Shown here: one piece after another, positions 27,234-35,543 of the stretch
Layout: every line of letters starts with the position of its first letter
How positions within the stretch are numbered: position 1 is the stretch's first letter
Source: an uncultured Steroidobacter sp.
GTDB lineage: Bacteria; Pseudomonadota; Gammaproteobacteria; Steroidobacterales; Steroidobacteraceae
Length of the DNA stretch: 64,000 bases
Assembly (NCBI GenBank): GCA_938008435.1
Contig: CALLKK010000006.1
Span: forward strand, 206,737-270,736
Reading direction: 5' to 3'
Notes under the pieces: model-generated
Databases searched by the model: none
What the model was told of the DNA's origin: nothing
What the model saw: only the letters and a program-made list of their open reading frames with translations
Program-made: the position numbers and the translations under genes

Positions 27234-28353
27234 GGGACAACCCTTCTATGAACGGACGCAGCGCCTCGTCGAGCTTTGCGCCGGCAGCACCGACCTCCAT
27301 GCGCAGCACGAAATCGGGAATCTTCCGCGTCCCCTGTGCGAGCAACGCACGATCCGACGGCAGCTCCCAACCGATGAGGTCGTCGAACGGCGGGACGTAG
27401 AACACGACGCCGTCGATATCGCCGCGCGCCAGCCGCGCACGAAACCAGCGCTGACGCAGTGCATCCGAGTGCACGCGCGGACCGGGCTCGTCGCGGAAAT
27501 ACTTCTCGAAGATGGCTTCGAGCGGCGCGCCGTTTTCATCGATGAGCGCGCCAGCGCTGCGCGAGCCCCACCAGTCGTCCTCCGCGACGACCACGCCGCC
27601 CAAGCGTTCGATCGCCTCGTGCAGCGCCGAGTGATTGAGCGGAAAACCCTTGATGAGAATGCGCGGCCGCTCGTAAGACGAAACAGGCGGTTCGGCGAGG
27701 AACGATTCGAGCGTGCGTCGATACTCGTTCACGTCCATGAACCGCGCTGCGCCCAACACGGCCAGCGCATCGACACCTGACAGGGCGCAGGGCACACGCT
27801 CGCGTAGCTCGATCGCCGCCTGCATGGCGCGGCGTGCTTGATTCGCATCTACGATGGCTGCGCGCAAGGCGTCATCATCTTGCGCGACACCGCGAATCTC
27901 GCACAGGCGCTCGTACAGCTCGCGCGTGCGCGCAAGCCCGTAACGACGGCTGCGGTCGCTGCGAGTGTGCAGCAGGTCGTACAGGTACACCGGCGGCACG
28001 CGTTCGCCGCGACCGATACGCACCACTTCGCGCAAGTAAAGAAAGAGCTTGAAGTACTGATCCGAGGTACGCGGCACGATCACGAGCGCCAGCTCGCCGA
28101 ACGCGCCGCGCAACAGCCCGTCGAAGATGTAGCGAACCTCGGGCTCGAAGAACGGTTCCATGAACTCATCGCCGACGCGGGTATCGTTCGAGATGCCCGA
28201 GAGCGTGAGCGGAAAGCAGCCCGCCGCACGCACCAGCTCGGCAGGCACGGTATTGCCGACGATTCCCACGACGGGAATGCCGGCAGCGCGCGCCGCCGCG
28301 GCCGCCAAACATCGGTCGCGGTAGTGGCGCTCGAACGTAGCGAGCGCAGTCAT
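27214..28353 (-). CDS. 2-hydroxyacyl-CoA dehydratase-like second subunit, no cluster ligands
   Basis: 379 residues resembling the HgdA/BcrC side of 2-hydroxyacyl-CoA dehydratases: PVVGIVGNTVPAELVRAAG near residue 27, then the ALVIVPRTSDQYFKL stretch. At each place where family members carry a cluster Cys, another residue stands: EPEVRYIFD instead of a Cys before it, PRTSDQ instead of P-x-CD, and PPFDDLIGWE instead of F-C-D/E. The four Cys present (for example Cys15 and Cys46) are elsewhere. It may be a structural partner in an unusual heterodimer. It overlaps the OmpA-like gene upstream by four bases (ATGA). Confidence 0.72.
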   Translation of the reverse strand: MTALATFERHYRDRCLAAAAARAAGIPVVGIVGNTVPAELVRAAGCFPLTLSGISNDTRVGDEFMEPFFEPEVRYIFDGLLRGAFGELALVIVPRTSDQYFKLFLYLREVVRIGRGERVPPVYLYDLLHTRSDRSRRYGLARTRELYERLCEIRGVAQDDDALRAAIVDANQARRAMQAAIELRERVPCALSGVDALAVLGAARFMDVNEYRRTLESFLAEPPVSSYERPRILIKGFPLNHSALHEAIERLGGVVVAEDDWWGSRSAGALIDENGAPLEAIFEKYFRDEPGPRVHSDALRQRWFRARLARGDIDGVVFYVPPFDDLIGWELPSDRALLAQGTRKIPDFVLRMEVGAAGAKLDEALRPFIEGLSRARETA

Positions 28354-29186
28354 GTCGTCGGCTCAGCCGGCGTGACGATGATGTCGACGCGCCGTAACAG
28401 ATAATCCGCCTTGCCCGTGACTTTCTCGCCGCGGGTGACCCAGCGCACGACGATCTCGGCGTCGCCGACACCGATGTCGCGCAACGCCTCGGCCACCTTG
28501 AGCGCACGCAGCTTCGGCAGGCGCCGATCTTCGAACAGACGCTTGCCGTTCGAGAGCAGCGCGCCGGCGCGATAACCGATGATTTCTATCTTGGTGGCCT
28601 TCGTGCCGAGCGCATACCACTGCGCGCGCTGGATCGCACGCGTCGCCTTGTTCACCATGAACTCCGAGCCGAAGTCGAACGGGATGCTGAAGGTCGTCAC
28701 CGTAAACGGCGGCTCGGGCGGCGGCGTGGGCGCGCGACGCGGACGCGGTTTATCGAAGTCTGTCGCCAGCATCCCGCTCGGCTCGATGCGCGGCAGCGCG
28801 CCGCGCCGCGCCGGCGGCGCCACCCATCCTTCGGCCGGCAGGATCTTGTTACAGCTGCGGTCGATTTCCGGCATCGTCGAAGCCTTCACGGGCTCGAGCG
28901 GAATGCCGCCGCAGATGCGCGGCTTGTTCGTGACAACACCCTCGATCAGCGCCTGATGGCCTTGCTGCGGCGGAAAGAAATCCGCTTCGGTGTCCTGCTG
29001 CAGCCCGAGGTAATAGAGCTCGCCTTCGTACTCCGCCAGCCAGCACGGCGTCGGCTCGGTGTCGCGCACGAGCGGACACGTCACGAAGCTGATCCATCGC
29101 TCCGCCTCGCTCGGTGCATCGTCCGCGTAGGCACCGGCGAAACACGCCGAAAGAAGCAAGAACGCAGAGAATCGGAGACGCAGCAT
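28350..29186 (-). CDS. OmpA-like envelope protein paired with di-haem cytochrome (copy 1)
   Basis: 278 residues starting at the ATG that shares its A with the cytochrome stop codon (29186). Signal sequence MLRLRFSAFLLLSAC; LSAC could be a lipobox with lipidated Cys15, or cleavage could follow AYA. A Cys-rich domain (about 25-130) holds Cys37 and Cys48 in FVTCPLVRDTEPTPCWLAEY and later ICGGIPLE and SCNKILPAEG. A Pro-rich linker leads to an OmpA-like C-terminal domain (FDFGSEFM to VDIIVTP) whose peptidoglycan-binding TD motif is degenerate. The second copy at 48435 shares all these features. Function unknown; probably anchors or serves the cytochrome in the envelope. Confidence 0.75.
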   Translation of the reverse strand: MLRLRFSAFLLLSACFAGAYADDAPSEAERWISFVTCPLVRDTEPTPCWLAEYEGELYYLGLQQDTEADFFPPQQGHQALIEGVVTNKPRICGGIPLEPVKASTMPEIDRSCNKILPAEGWVAPPARRGALPRIEPSGMLATDFDKPRPRRAPTPPPEPPFTVTTFSIPFDFGSEFMVNKATRAIQRAQWYALGTKATKIEIIGYRAGALLSNGKRLFEDRRLPKLRALKVAEALRDIGVGDAEIVVRWVTRGEKVTGKADYLLRRVDIIVTPAEPTT

Positions 29187-30742
29187 CAGAGCACACTCAG
29201 GAAGTTGATGAGGTCCTGCTTCTCTTGCGGCGTGTACTTGAAATCGAAGCGCCGCTCGTAGAACTCCAGAACCTCGGCGAGATTCTTGGCCGAACCGTTC
29301 GAGAAGTACGGTGCGCGTGCGGCAAGGCCGCGCGACTGATGAATGGTGAGCGAGCCGATGTCGACGCACTTGCCGCTGATGAGCGCGCGACCGGGATCGT
29401 ATGTGCGGATCTTGCGCCCCTCGTACGGATGCGGCACGGCATCTTTCTTACAGGTCAGCTCGAACAACGGCATGTCGGGATGCGGGTCCGTCCACGGCGG
29501 TGTCGACATGCCGAGACCGAACCAGCCCGGCGAGTTGTCGAGACCGGTCATCTGGGAGTTGTGGCAGGTTGAGCACGAGCGCTTGATCGGATTGCCCGAG
29601 CCGCCGTTGTTGAGCGTCCACACGTCGCGGATCCACATGAGCTTGGTCATGAACAGATCCGCACCGCGCGCCACCGACGCACGGAACTCGCTCTCGGGCG
29701 TGCCGTCGAGCACGAGCTGCGGCGGCTTCCACTCGTCGAAGAGCTGGAACGTGGGCGTGTTCAGACGATCGCCCGGCATGCTCGCGTGCGCGAGCGAGAG
29801 GCGCGTCGGGCCGAGACCTTTCGGCACGCCGTCTGCATCGAGAAACCCGCCGACGTTGTGATAGACCTGCGCGGCATAGATATTCGATTCGAACTCGACG
29901 ATCTGCCGCAGCTGCTCCTCGGTGAGCCGCGCATGCGCCTGCAAGTGTCCGAGCGCTGCATTGGTCGCCTGGGTCTTGAGCGTCAGCTCGCGCCCGTCGA
30001 ACATCAGGTTGAGGTTGACGCGATGCCCGGTCTCGGGATCCTTCGGGAACGGCATGCCCGTTTTGACCGTGAATTCGGCCGTGCGCGGATCGTCGCGCTT
30101 GTCGACGACGTAACGCAGATTGGCCGTCATGCGAGGACGACGGAAGACGGAAATCCGCGGCTCCTTGCTCTTCAATCCATACTGCGGATGAAGGTTGCAA
30201 CCGGTCGGATCTGAGATCACCTTGATCGTGAACTCAGGCTCGATCGTGCTGCCGTCCGGCGCCTTCGGCGGCCACGGCAGGGAGATTCGAATCAACCCGC
30301 GCTCGAGCAACAAGGAGTGCGACTTCGGATCGCCGCGGGGCTTGTCAGGACAGTTCGCGCCGTCGAAAGGATCGAAAAGCGGATCGCCGCCCTTCGTCTC
30401 TTCCCAGCGTTGACGAATGGATTGCAACGACAAGCCCATCGCGTCCGCGGGCTGGTGACAGGTCACGCACGCGCGACCATTGGTACCAAGCGGCTCGAAG
30501 AACGGATGCCCGACCGTGTCGATGACGCCGGACTTGTTCAGAACGCCGAGCTGTCCATATTCGTTCGGATAGTAGATCTGTTCGGGAAACGGCTTGCCCG
30601 AACCAGGCGCCCACCATTCGCGCTGCACCCCAGCGCTCGGCGTCGCTGCGGCGCCGGAGCTCGACTCGGCCGCCGCCACAGCAGGCAGACAGGCAGCCGC
30701 GAGCAGGACCGCGGCCGCACGAAAGCTTTCGTACTTGCGCAC
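29186..30742 (-). CDS. Di-haem c-type cytochrome, peroxidase/MauG-like (copy 1)
   Basis: 518 residues. The GTG at 30742 is preferred because GGGGGA lies at 30748-30753 and it gives a clean Sec signal (ESFRAAAVLLAAACLPAVAAAE). Two covalent haem sites: RACVTCHQPAD near residue 91 and RSCSTCHNSQM near residue 390. A further conserved part is DPGRALISGKCVDIGS, and the end is typical of CcpA/MauG relatives (LAARAPYFSNGSAKNLAEVLEFYERRF). It is longer than ordinary di-haem peroxidases (about 330-360). Expected in the periplasm, oxidising a substrate or handling electrons. First gene of a five-gene operon, behind a perfect palindrome. Confidence 0.82.
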   Translation of the reverse strand: MRKYESFRAAAVLLAAACLPAVAAAESSSGAAATPSAGVQREWWAPGSGKPFPEQIYYPNEYGQLGVLNKSGVIDTVGHPFFEPLGTNGRACVTCHQPADAMGLSLQSIRQRWEETKGGDPLFDPFDGANCPDKPRGDPKSHSLLLERGLIRISLPWPPKAPDGSTIEPEFTIKVISDPTGCNLHPQYGLKSKEPRISVFRRPRMTANLRYVVDKRDDPRTAEFTVKTGMPFPKDPETGHRVNLNLMFDGRELTLKTQATNAALGHLQAHARLTEEQLRQIVEFESNIYAAQVYHNVGGFLDADGVPKGLGPTRLSLAHASMPGDRLNTPTFQLFDEWKPPQLVLDGTPESEFRASVARGADLFMTKLMWIRDVWTLNNGGSGNPIKRSCSTCHNSQMTGLDNSPGWFGLGMSTPPWTDPHPDMPLFELTCKKDAVPHPYEGRKIRTYDPGRALISGKCVDIGSLTIHQSRGLAARAPYFSNGSAKNLAEVLEFYERRFDFKYTPQEKQDLINFLSVL

Positions 30743-30768
30743 CTTTCTCCCCCAGGAATAGCGCTCAC

Positions 30769-30790
30769 GTATTTCTGTATACAGAAATAC
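30769..30790. promoter_or_regulatory. Perfect 22-bp palindrome upstream of cytochrome operon
   Basis: Half-site GTATTTCTGTA (30769-30779) is followed at once by its exact reverse complement (30780-30790). It lies 27 bases upstream of the cytochrome GTG start, in the 108-base gap after an MFS gene on the same strand. Size, symmetry and AT content against the GC-rich background point to an operator for a dimeric regulator; the TGTATACA core resembles sites of some GntR-family proteins. Confidence 0.7.
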
Positions 30791-30850
30791 ACATAGCGAC
30801 GTGCAGTGTACCCCGCAGCCTGCGGACACTTCAAACAGTGCGGCGCAATT

Positions 30851-32092
30851 TCAGGGGGAATCGCAATTCGAGCTCGGCGCAGGGGCCGCAACCCGTCCGC
30901 GGCACAGCCAATGCAGCGCGCCGATGCAGGCACCCACCGCCGTGAGGATTGCGAGCAGCGGCACGGGCGAGCGCGTCGGCAACCCGCTCGTCACCTGCAC
31001 GGCGAGCGCTGCGGTGAAATGTTGCGTGAACGTGAGCACGCCCCACGCCGTGCCGGCGCGCTCAGGCACTTGCGAGACTGTGCGCACCGAGACATTCGGA
31101 AGGACAAGCGAGTGACCGAAGCACACGCAGGCGATCGGCAAGAAAAATGCCCATGGATGGCGGAGCCCAAACTGCGCAAGCGCGAGCGCGACGATCGGCG
31201 CCACCGTCACGATGCAGAATCCGATGGCCACGGTGCGCTCGGAGACGGCGTGCCTGAGCTTGAGCATCAATAGACCGCCGACGATGAATCCGACGGGAAC
31301 CACGGTGTAGTAACGACCGTATTCCGCCGAGTCGCCGCCGTATGCGTGCAGCATGATGTGCGGCGCGAGCGCTGCGAACGCGGCGAAGCTCCCGTAGAGA
31401 AACGCGACCTCGAGCGCGCCGGTCACGAACTTCGTCGACACGAGCGCTGTGAGCGCCCCACCCGCGCGACTTTGACGCTGAGCGGGCTGCACGGCCGGTG
31501 CAGCTGTCTCCGGCAAGATCGCCCATACGAGGATGCCGAGCAGCACGCCGAGCGCGCACATCCCTGCAAAGATGGGCCGCCAACCGGCATGCACGACGAC
31601 ATAGCCGCCGAGCGGCGGCGCAATGGCGTGCCCGACGAGCGCCACGACACCGAGCGCGGTGATGGCACGCGTCGCACGCGCTCCGGAGTACCGGTCCGAG
31701 ATGATCGCCCGCGTGACGATCAGCCCGGCTGCACCACCGATCAGCTGGATCGCACGCCCCGCTGCAAGCAGCCTGAGCGAGGTGGCCGCCATTGCGACGG
31801 CGCTGCCGACGACGAAGCAGGCCACTCCGGCGAGCAGCACGGCCTTACGGCCGAAGCGATCCGATGCGGGACCGCACACGACGAGCGCCAGCGCGAACAC
31901 GAGCATCGGCAGAGACACCGTGGCTTGCGCTTGCGCGAGCGTCGCATCGAAAGCGGCGCGCGCCGCCGGCAGCGCCGGCAGATAAGCGTTGGTGGCGAAC
32001 GGCCCGATTGCAACGAGCGCCGCGAGCAACGCCATGTGCGTGCGCGCCGTCCCGCGCCCGGACGGCCGAGAAATGCCGGCGGACTCAGCCAT
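30851..32092 (-). CDS. MFS transporter, Bcr/CflA drug-resistance subfamily
   Basis: 413 residues from the ATG at 32092; about 12 membrane segments. The first helix (MALLAALVAIGPFATNAYLPALP) and GPASDRFGRKAVLL loop motif are typical of Bcr/CflA exporters, which expel drugs or small toxic metabolites with proton antiport. A start farther upstream would be a TTG with no ribosome site. A marR gene lies 185 bases upstream on the same strand, the common arrangement of a MarR repressor and its efflux pump. It could protect the cell from aromatic substrates or products. Confidence 0.85.
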   Translation of the reverse strand: MAESAGISRPSGRGTARTHMALLAALVAIGPFATNAYLPALPAARAAFDATLAQAQATVSLPMLVFALALVVCGPASDRFGRKAVLLAGVACFVVGSAVAMAATSLRLLAAGRAIQLIGGAAGLIVTRAIISDRYSGARATRAITALGVVALVGHAIAPPLGGYVVVHAGWRPIFAGMCALGVLLGILVWAILPETAAPAVQPAQRQSRAGGALTALVSTKFVTGALEVAFLYGSFAAFAALAPHIMLHAYGGDSAEYGRYYTVVPVGFIVGGLLMLKLRHAVSERTVAIGFCIVTVAPIVALALAQFGLRHPWAFFLPIACVCFGHSLVLPNVSVRTVSQVPERAGTAWGVLTFTQHFTAALAVQVTSGLPTRSPVPLLAILTAVGACIGALHWLCRGRVAAPAPSSNCDSP

Positions 32093-32277
32093 GTCGAACG
32101 AATCGAGTCGCGCGCTCCGCAAAGGAGCCACGACGTTGCGCCTGCGCCGAGCGCCACTTCGCTCGCCACAGGCGCGTGCCAACCGTATGGATATTGATCA
32201 CTCGATGGCGCTCCAACCTCGTGCGCGCGATGAGCTATCGCATGCTACCGAATCTCGTCGCGCGCCGAAGCGCGCCT

Positions 32278-32772
32278 TCAGACCGGCTCGCGCAACCGCC
32301 GCAGCAGCTCGCGCAGGCGCCTCGCATCCTTGGGAGACAGCCGACGCAACAAACGCTGCTCCGATTGCCTGATGGCACGACGCGCCCGTTCCAGCACTTC
32401 GGTTCCGCGAGGCGTCAGAATCAGATGCTGGCGACGCCGATCGATCATCGAACGCTCGCGCGTGATCAGCTTGCGCGCTTCCAACCGATCCACGATCGCC
32501 ATCATGGTCGCCCGATCCGTCATCAGCACCGCCGCGATGTCGACCTGCGAGATACCGTAATTGTTCGCGATCATGGACAACACCGCATACTGCTTGGCGG
32601 AGATTCCGAACTCGCCGCAGGCGGCATTGACATCGCGAACGAAGATCGCGCTCGCGAGCGCCAAGTTGAACCCAAGCAACTCGCGCAACTCGCCCATGTC
32701 CGGTTCGCCGTCATGGATGCGAAGTATCCGTTTCGCGCTGGTCGTATGCCTTGTCTGCTTCGCTACGGCCAT
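32278..32772 (-). CDS. MarR family regulator
   Basis: 164 residues with the winged-helix core: YAVLSMIANNYGISQVDIAAVLMTDRATMMAIVDRLEARKLITRE (read in parts), then the wing MIDRRRQHLILTPRG. The ATG at 32772 follows a GGGGGT ribosome site. MarR proteins are usually repressors released by phenolic compounds. Upstream lie a TATAAT box and a short inverted repeat (32822-32839), pointing to autoregulation. Target: probably the Bcr/CflA exporter gene downstream, possibly also the neighbouring MFS and cytochrome operons. Confidence 0.9.
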   Translation of the reverse strand: MAVAKQTRHTTSAKRILRIHDGEPDMGELRELLGFNLALASAIFVRDVNAACGEFGISAKQYAVLSMIANNYGISQVDIAAVLMTDRATMMAIVDRLEARKLITRERSMIDRRRQHLILTPRGTEVLERARRAIRQSEQRLLRRLSPKDARRLRELLRRLREPV

Positions 32773-32821
32773 TTGCGACCCCCAGCATGATGCGCCCAGA
32801 TCTTGTACATCGAGCCGATAC

Positions 32822-32839
32822 TTATTATAGGCGTAATAA
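32822..32839 (-). promoter_or_regulatory. marR promoter -10 with overlapping inverted repeat
   Basis: On the minus strand TATAAT occurs at 32829-32824, about 50 bases before the marR ATG. It overlaps the inverted repeat TTATTA-N6-TAATAA (32822-32839), a size typical of MarR operators. No strong -35 is visible at 17 or 18 bases. Confidence 0.5.
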
Positions 32840-32986
32840 ATAAAGGTCGTGTGTACCGACTGGTTGGCGCGACGCTGACGGTGCGCCCAGCTCACCGCGC
32901 TTGTCGCCGACATTCGTGCATCGGAAGACGCGTCCGATTTGTCTACTGTCGCCTGCTGAACCTCGTTTCGTCGTCCGTGGGCACGC

Positions 32987-34375
32987 TCAAACCGTTTGTC
33001 GATCGAGCTGTGCGATGCTGGCCCGGAAATGGCGCATGCCGAATGTGAACACCGCAATGGCCGTCACGAGCGCTCCGCTACCGACGATCGACAGAGATTG
33101 GCCGATTCGTGCCGGATCGCCGAACACCCCCTGATTGAACGTCGCAATCAAGGTCGGCCCAATCACGCCGGCGATCAAATTGCTGAGCAGCATGTAGGTC
33201 ACCATCGCCTTGCCGCGCAGCTGGCTCGGCATGAGCTGCATCAGCGGCACAGCACCGATGAGCTGCCCGGACGTACCCACCAAGGCCAGGATCACCAGCC
33301 CCAGCGACAAGTGATCGTCGCTCACGTACGGGAACAGCAGCATCGGCAGCAAGCCGAAGCACGCCGTCGCGCGCGACCATTGCAACGCGCCGTCCGTCGT
33401 ACCGCGCGCATTGCGCCGATCGACCCACCAGGCGCTCACCAGCATCATGCCCACGTTGACGGCAAGCTGCACGATGCCGAGGGTGAAGCCGACGTCGGAT
33501 GCCTCCATTGCGCGCGCACGGATCAAATGCGCCGGTGTCCATGCCAGCATGCCTTGAAAGGCCATCGAATAGATCGCATAGCCGATCATCACGCAGCCCG
33601 CGGCGCGCGCATGCTCGCGACAGAACTTCCAAAGCTGCAGATACGTCGCAGGCGCCGTCGTGCCCTGCCCGTCGACGAGCACGCGCCGCCGCTGCGGCTC
33701 GCGAATCGTAAAGTACGCGAGCGGCGCGAGAATCAAACCCGGAATGCCCACCACCATGAAGACAAACTGCCACGGTCGCACTGCACCGACGAGCGGCAAT
33801 TCGATGACCTCACGTCCGCCCACGTAGTGCAGCACCGTGGCGCCCGCCAAGAACGCAAGTCCGCCGCCGATCGCCGAGCCGACAGCAACCATCGAGATCG
33901 CCTTGGCCAGATGGCGGCCGTAGAAGATGTCCGTGATGAGCGACTTCGTCGTCGGCTGCAAGGTCGCTTCGCCGACGCCGACCAAAACGCGCGCCGCGAA
34001 GAGCGCCGGGAAGCTGCGCGCGAAACCGCTGCAGAAAGTCGCAGCGCTCCAGACCAACAGCCCACCGGACAGGATCGCGACGCGCGAACGCTTGTCGATG
34101 ATCGGACCGAGCGGAATACCGCCCAGTGCGTAGAACAGCGAAAACGCCAGTCCCGCCAACAAGCTGAACTGCACGTCGGTGATGGCAAGATCCGCTTTGA
34201 TCGGCTCGACGAGCAGCGACAGCACCTGACGATCGAGCACGGCGACGATCGAAATCGCCATGCCGATGAGCACCACGTACCAACCGTAAGCGGTGAAACC
34301 GCCGCTTGCAGCAGCCGCATCCGTTTCGGTATCCGCGTGCGCTCCCTCTCCTGCCACATTGCGTGACTGGCTCAT
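32987..34375 (-). CDS. MFS transporter, spinster-like
   Basis: 462 residues from the ATG at 34375 (GAG about 12 bases upstream); 12 predicted membrane segments after a 25-residue hydrophilic lead. VAVLDRQVLSLLVEPIKADL in helix 1 and GPIIDKRSRVAILSGGLLVW are typical of the spinster-like group that is frequent in sphingomonad- and Steroidobacter-type catabolic clusters. The substrate is unknown, perhaps a carboxylic acid. An 8-base-arm inverted repeat lies about 90 bases upstream. The other MFS gene of this type at 41178 is clearly related but not identical. Confidence 0.82.
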   Translation of the reverse strand: MSQSRNVAGEGAHADTETDAAAASGGFTAYGWYVVLIGMAISIVAVLDRQVLSLLVEPIKADLAITDVQFSLLAGLAFSLFYALGGIPLGPIIDKRSRVAILSGGLLVWSAATFCSGFARSFPALFAARVLVGVGEATLQPTTKSLITDIFYGRHLAKAISMVAVGSAIGGGLAFLAGATVLHYVGGREVIELPLVGAVRPWQFVFMVVGIPGLILAPLAYFTIREPQRRRVLVDGQGTTAPATYLQLWKFCREHARAAGCVMIGYAIYSMAFQGMLAWTPAHLIRARAMEASDVGFTLGIVQLAVNVGMMLVSAWWVDRRNARGTTDGALQWSRATACFGLLPMLLFPYVSDDHLSLGLVILALVGTSGQLIGAVPLMQLMPSQLRGKAMVTYMLLSNLIAGVIGPTLIATFNQGVFGDPARIGQSLSIVGSGALVTAIAVFTFGMRHFRASIAQLDRQTV

Positions 34376-34464
34376 AGGCAATTCATCTCGTTCGACATGT
34401 GGATCTGCAAGCAGGCAGGCGGTTTGCGTCAAAGCGGGAGCGCGTGCGAGCCTGCTTCAGGCGC

Positions 34465-34485
34465 ACCATAGGTTAGGCCTATGGT
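34465..34485. promoter_or_regulatory. Inverted repeat upstream of MFS gene
   Basis: Perfect 8-base arms ACCATAGG (34465-34472) and CCTATGGT (34478-34485) with a 5-base spacer, 90 bases upstream of the transporter start and 140 bases after the end of the lysR gene. Good geometry for a regulator site; the neighbouring LysR protein is the first candidate. Confidence 0.55.
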
Positions 34486-34625
34486 TCGCGCAACATACGA
34501 ATCTCTGATAATCGCTATTCGCGCAAACGCGCGTGCGAGCGCGCTTGCTCCTCATCGACGGATCGGACAAGCGTTGCGACTCGACGCGACGGCGCCATGC
34601 CACTTGCATCGCCGCGCATGCAACT

Positions 34626-35543
34626 TCAGCGCTCGCTCTTCTCGAGAAAGAGATCCGCCACGATGCCGCGAATCCAACGATTCGCAGGATCGTGCTTGAA
34701 GCGCGAATGCCAATGCTGGCGCACGACGCGCGGGCGCGCGGGGAACGGCGTCGGCACCAGCTTGAGATCGCCCATACGCGCAAGGCTGACGCCGATCGCG
34801 TAAGGCACGGTAACGATGACGTCGGAACGACTGACGACAGCCGGCAGCGCAAGATAGTGCTGCAGACGCAGCACGACGCGCCGCGCGAGCCCGATCTCGC
34901 GCAGCTCCGCCTCGAGCATGTCGTCGAGATTGTCGTCGGAATGAACGACTGCGTGTCGCCCCTCGGCGAACTGCTGGCGCGTCATCGTCTCGCCGATCTC
35001 GGGATGATCTCGGCGCACGAGACACACGAACGAATGCGCGAACAGCCGCTGCTGGAAGAGCGCGGCGCTTTGCAGCCCCGGAAAGTAACCGACGACCAGA
35101 TCGACTTCGCCGGCACGCAACGCCGGCTCGATCTCGGGCACCGGCAGATTGACGGTGCGGATTTCGATGCCTGGCGCGGTCGCCGCGACGCGCTCCATGA
35201 TCGGCGGCAGGAACGCCAGCTCGCCGATATCGTGCATGGCGAGCGTCAGAGAACGCTGCGCCGTCGCGGGATCGAAATCCTGCTGGTGCAGCAGATCGAA
35301 ACGAATCCTGTCGAGGATTTCATCGAGCGGCGTCGCCAGGCGCTCGGCGAACGGCGTCGGACAAATGCCGCTCGCAGTCCGCACGAACAACGGATCGCCG
35401 AGCATCTTGCGCAGCTTGCTCAGCGCAAAGCTCGTCGCCGGTTGACTCATGCCGAGCGTTTGCGCTGCGCGCGTGACGCTGCGCGTTCTCAACAAGGCAT
35501 CGAACACCACCAACAGATTGAGATCGACTTCGCGCAGATTCAC
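34626..35543 (-). CDS. LysR family regulator (NodD/NahR-like)
   Basis: 305 residues from the GTG at 35543, which overlaps the SDR stop codon (GTGA) and follows GTGAG. N-terminal helix-turn-helix: VDLNLLVVFDALLRTRSVTRAAQTLG then MSQPATSFALSKLRKMLGDPLFVR, the NodD/NahR/LinR pattern; the ligand domain follows. Activators of this branch often respond to aromatic acids. Overlap with the SDR gene means both come from one transcript. The longer frame to 35957 is a shadow of the SDR gene. Confidence 0.88.
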   Translation of the reverse strand: MNLREVDLNLLVVFDALLRTRSVTRAAQTLGMSQPATSFALSKLRKMLGDPLFVRTASGICPTPFAERLATPLDEILDRIRFDLLHQQDFDPATAQRSLTLAMHDIGELAFLPPIMERVAATAPGIEIRTVNLPVPEIEPALRAGEVDLVVGYFPGLQSAALFQQRLFAHSFVCLVRRDHPEIGETMTRQQFAEGRHAVVHSDDNLDDMLEAELREIGLARRVVLRLQHYLALPAVVSRSDVIVTVPYAIGVSLARMGDLKLVPTPFPARPRVVRQHWHSRFKHDPANRWIRGIVADLFLEKSER

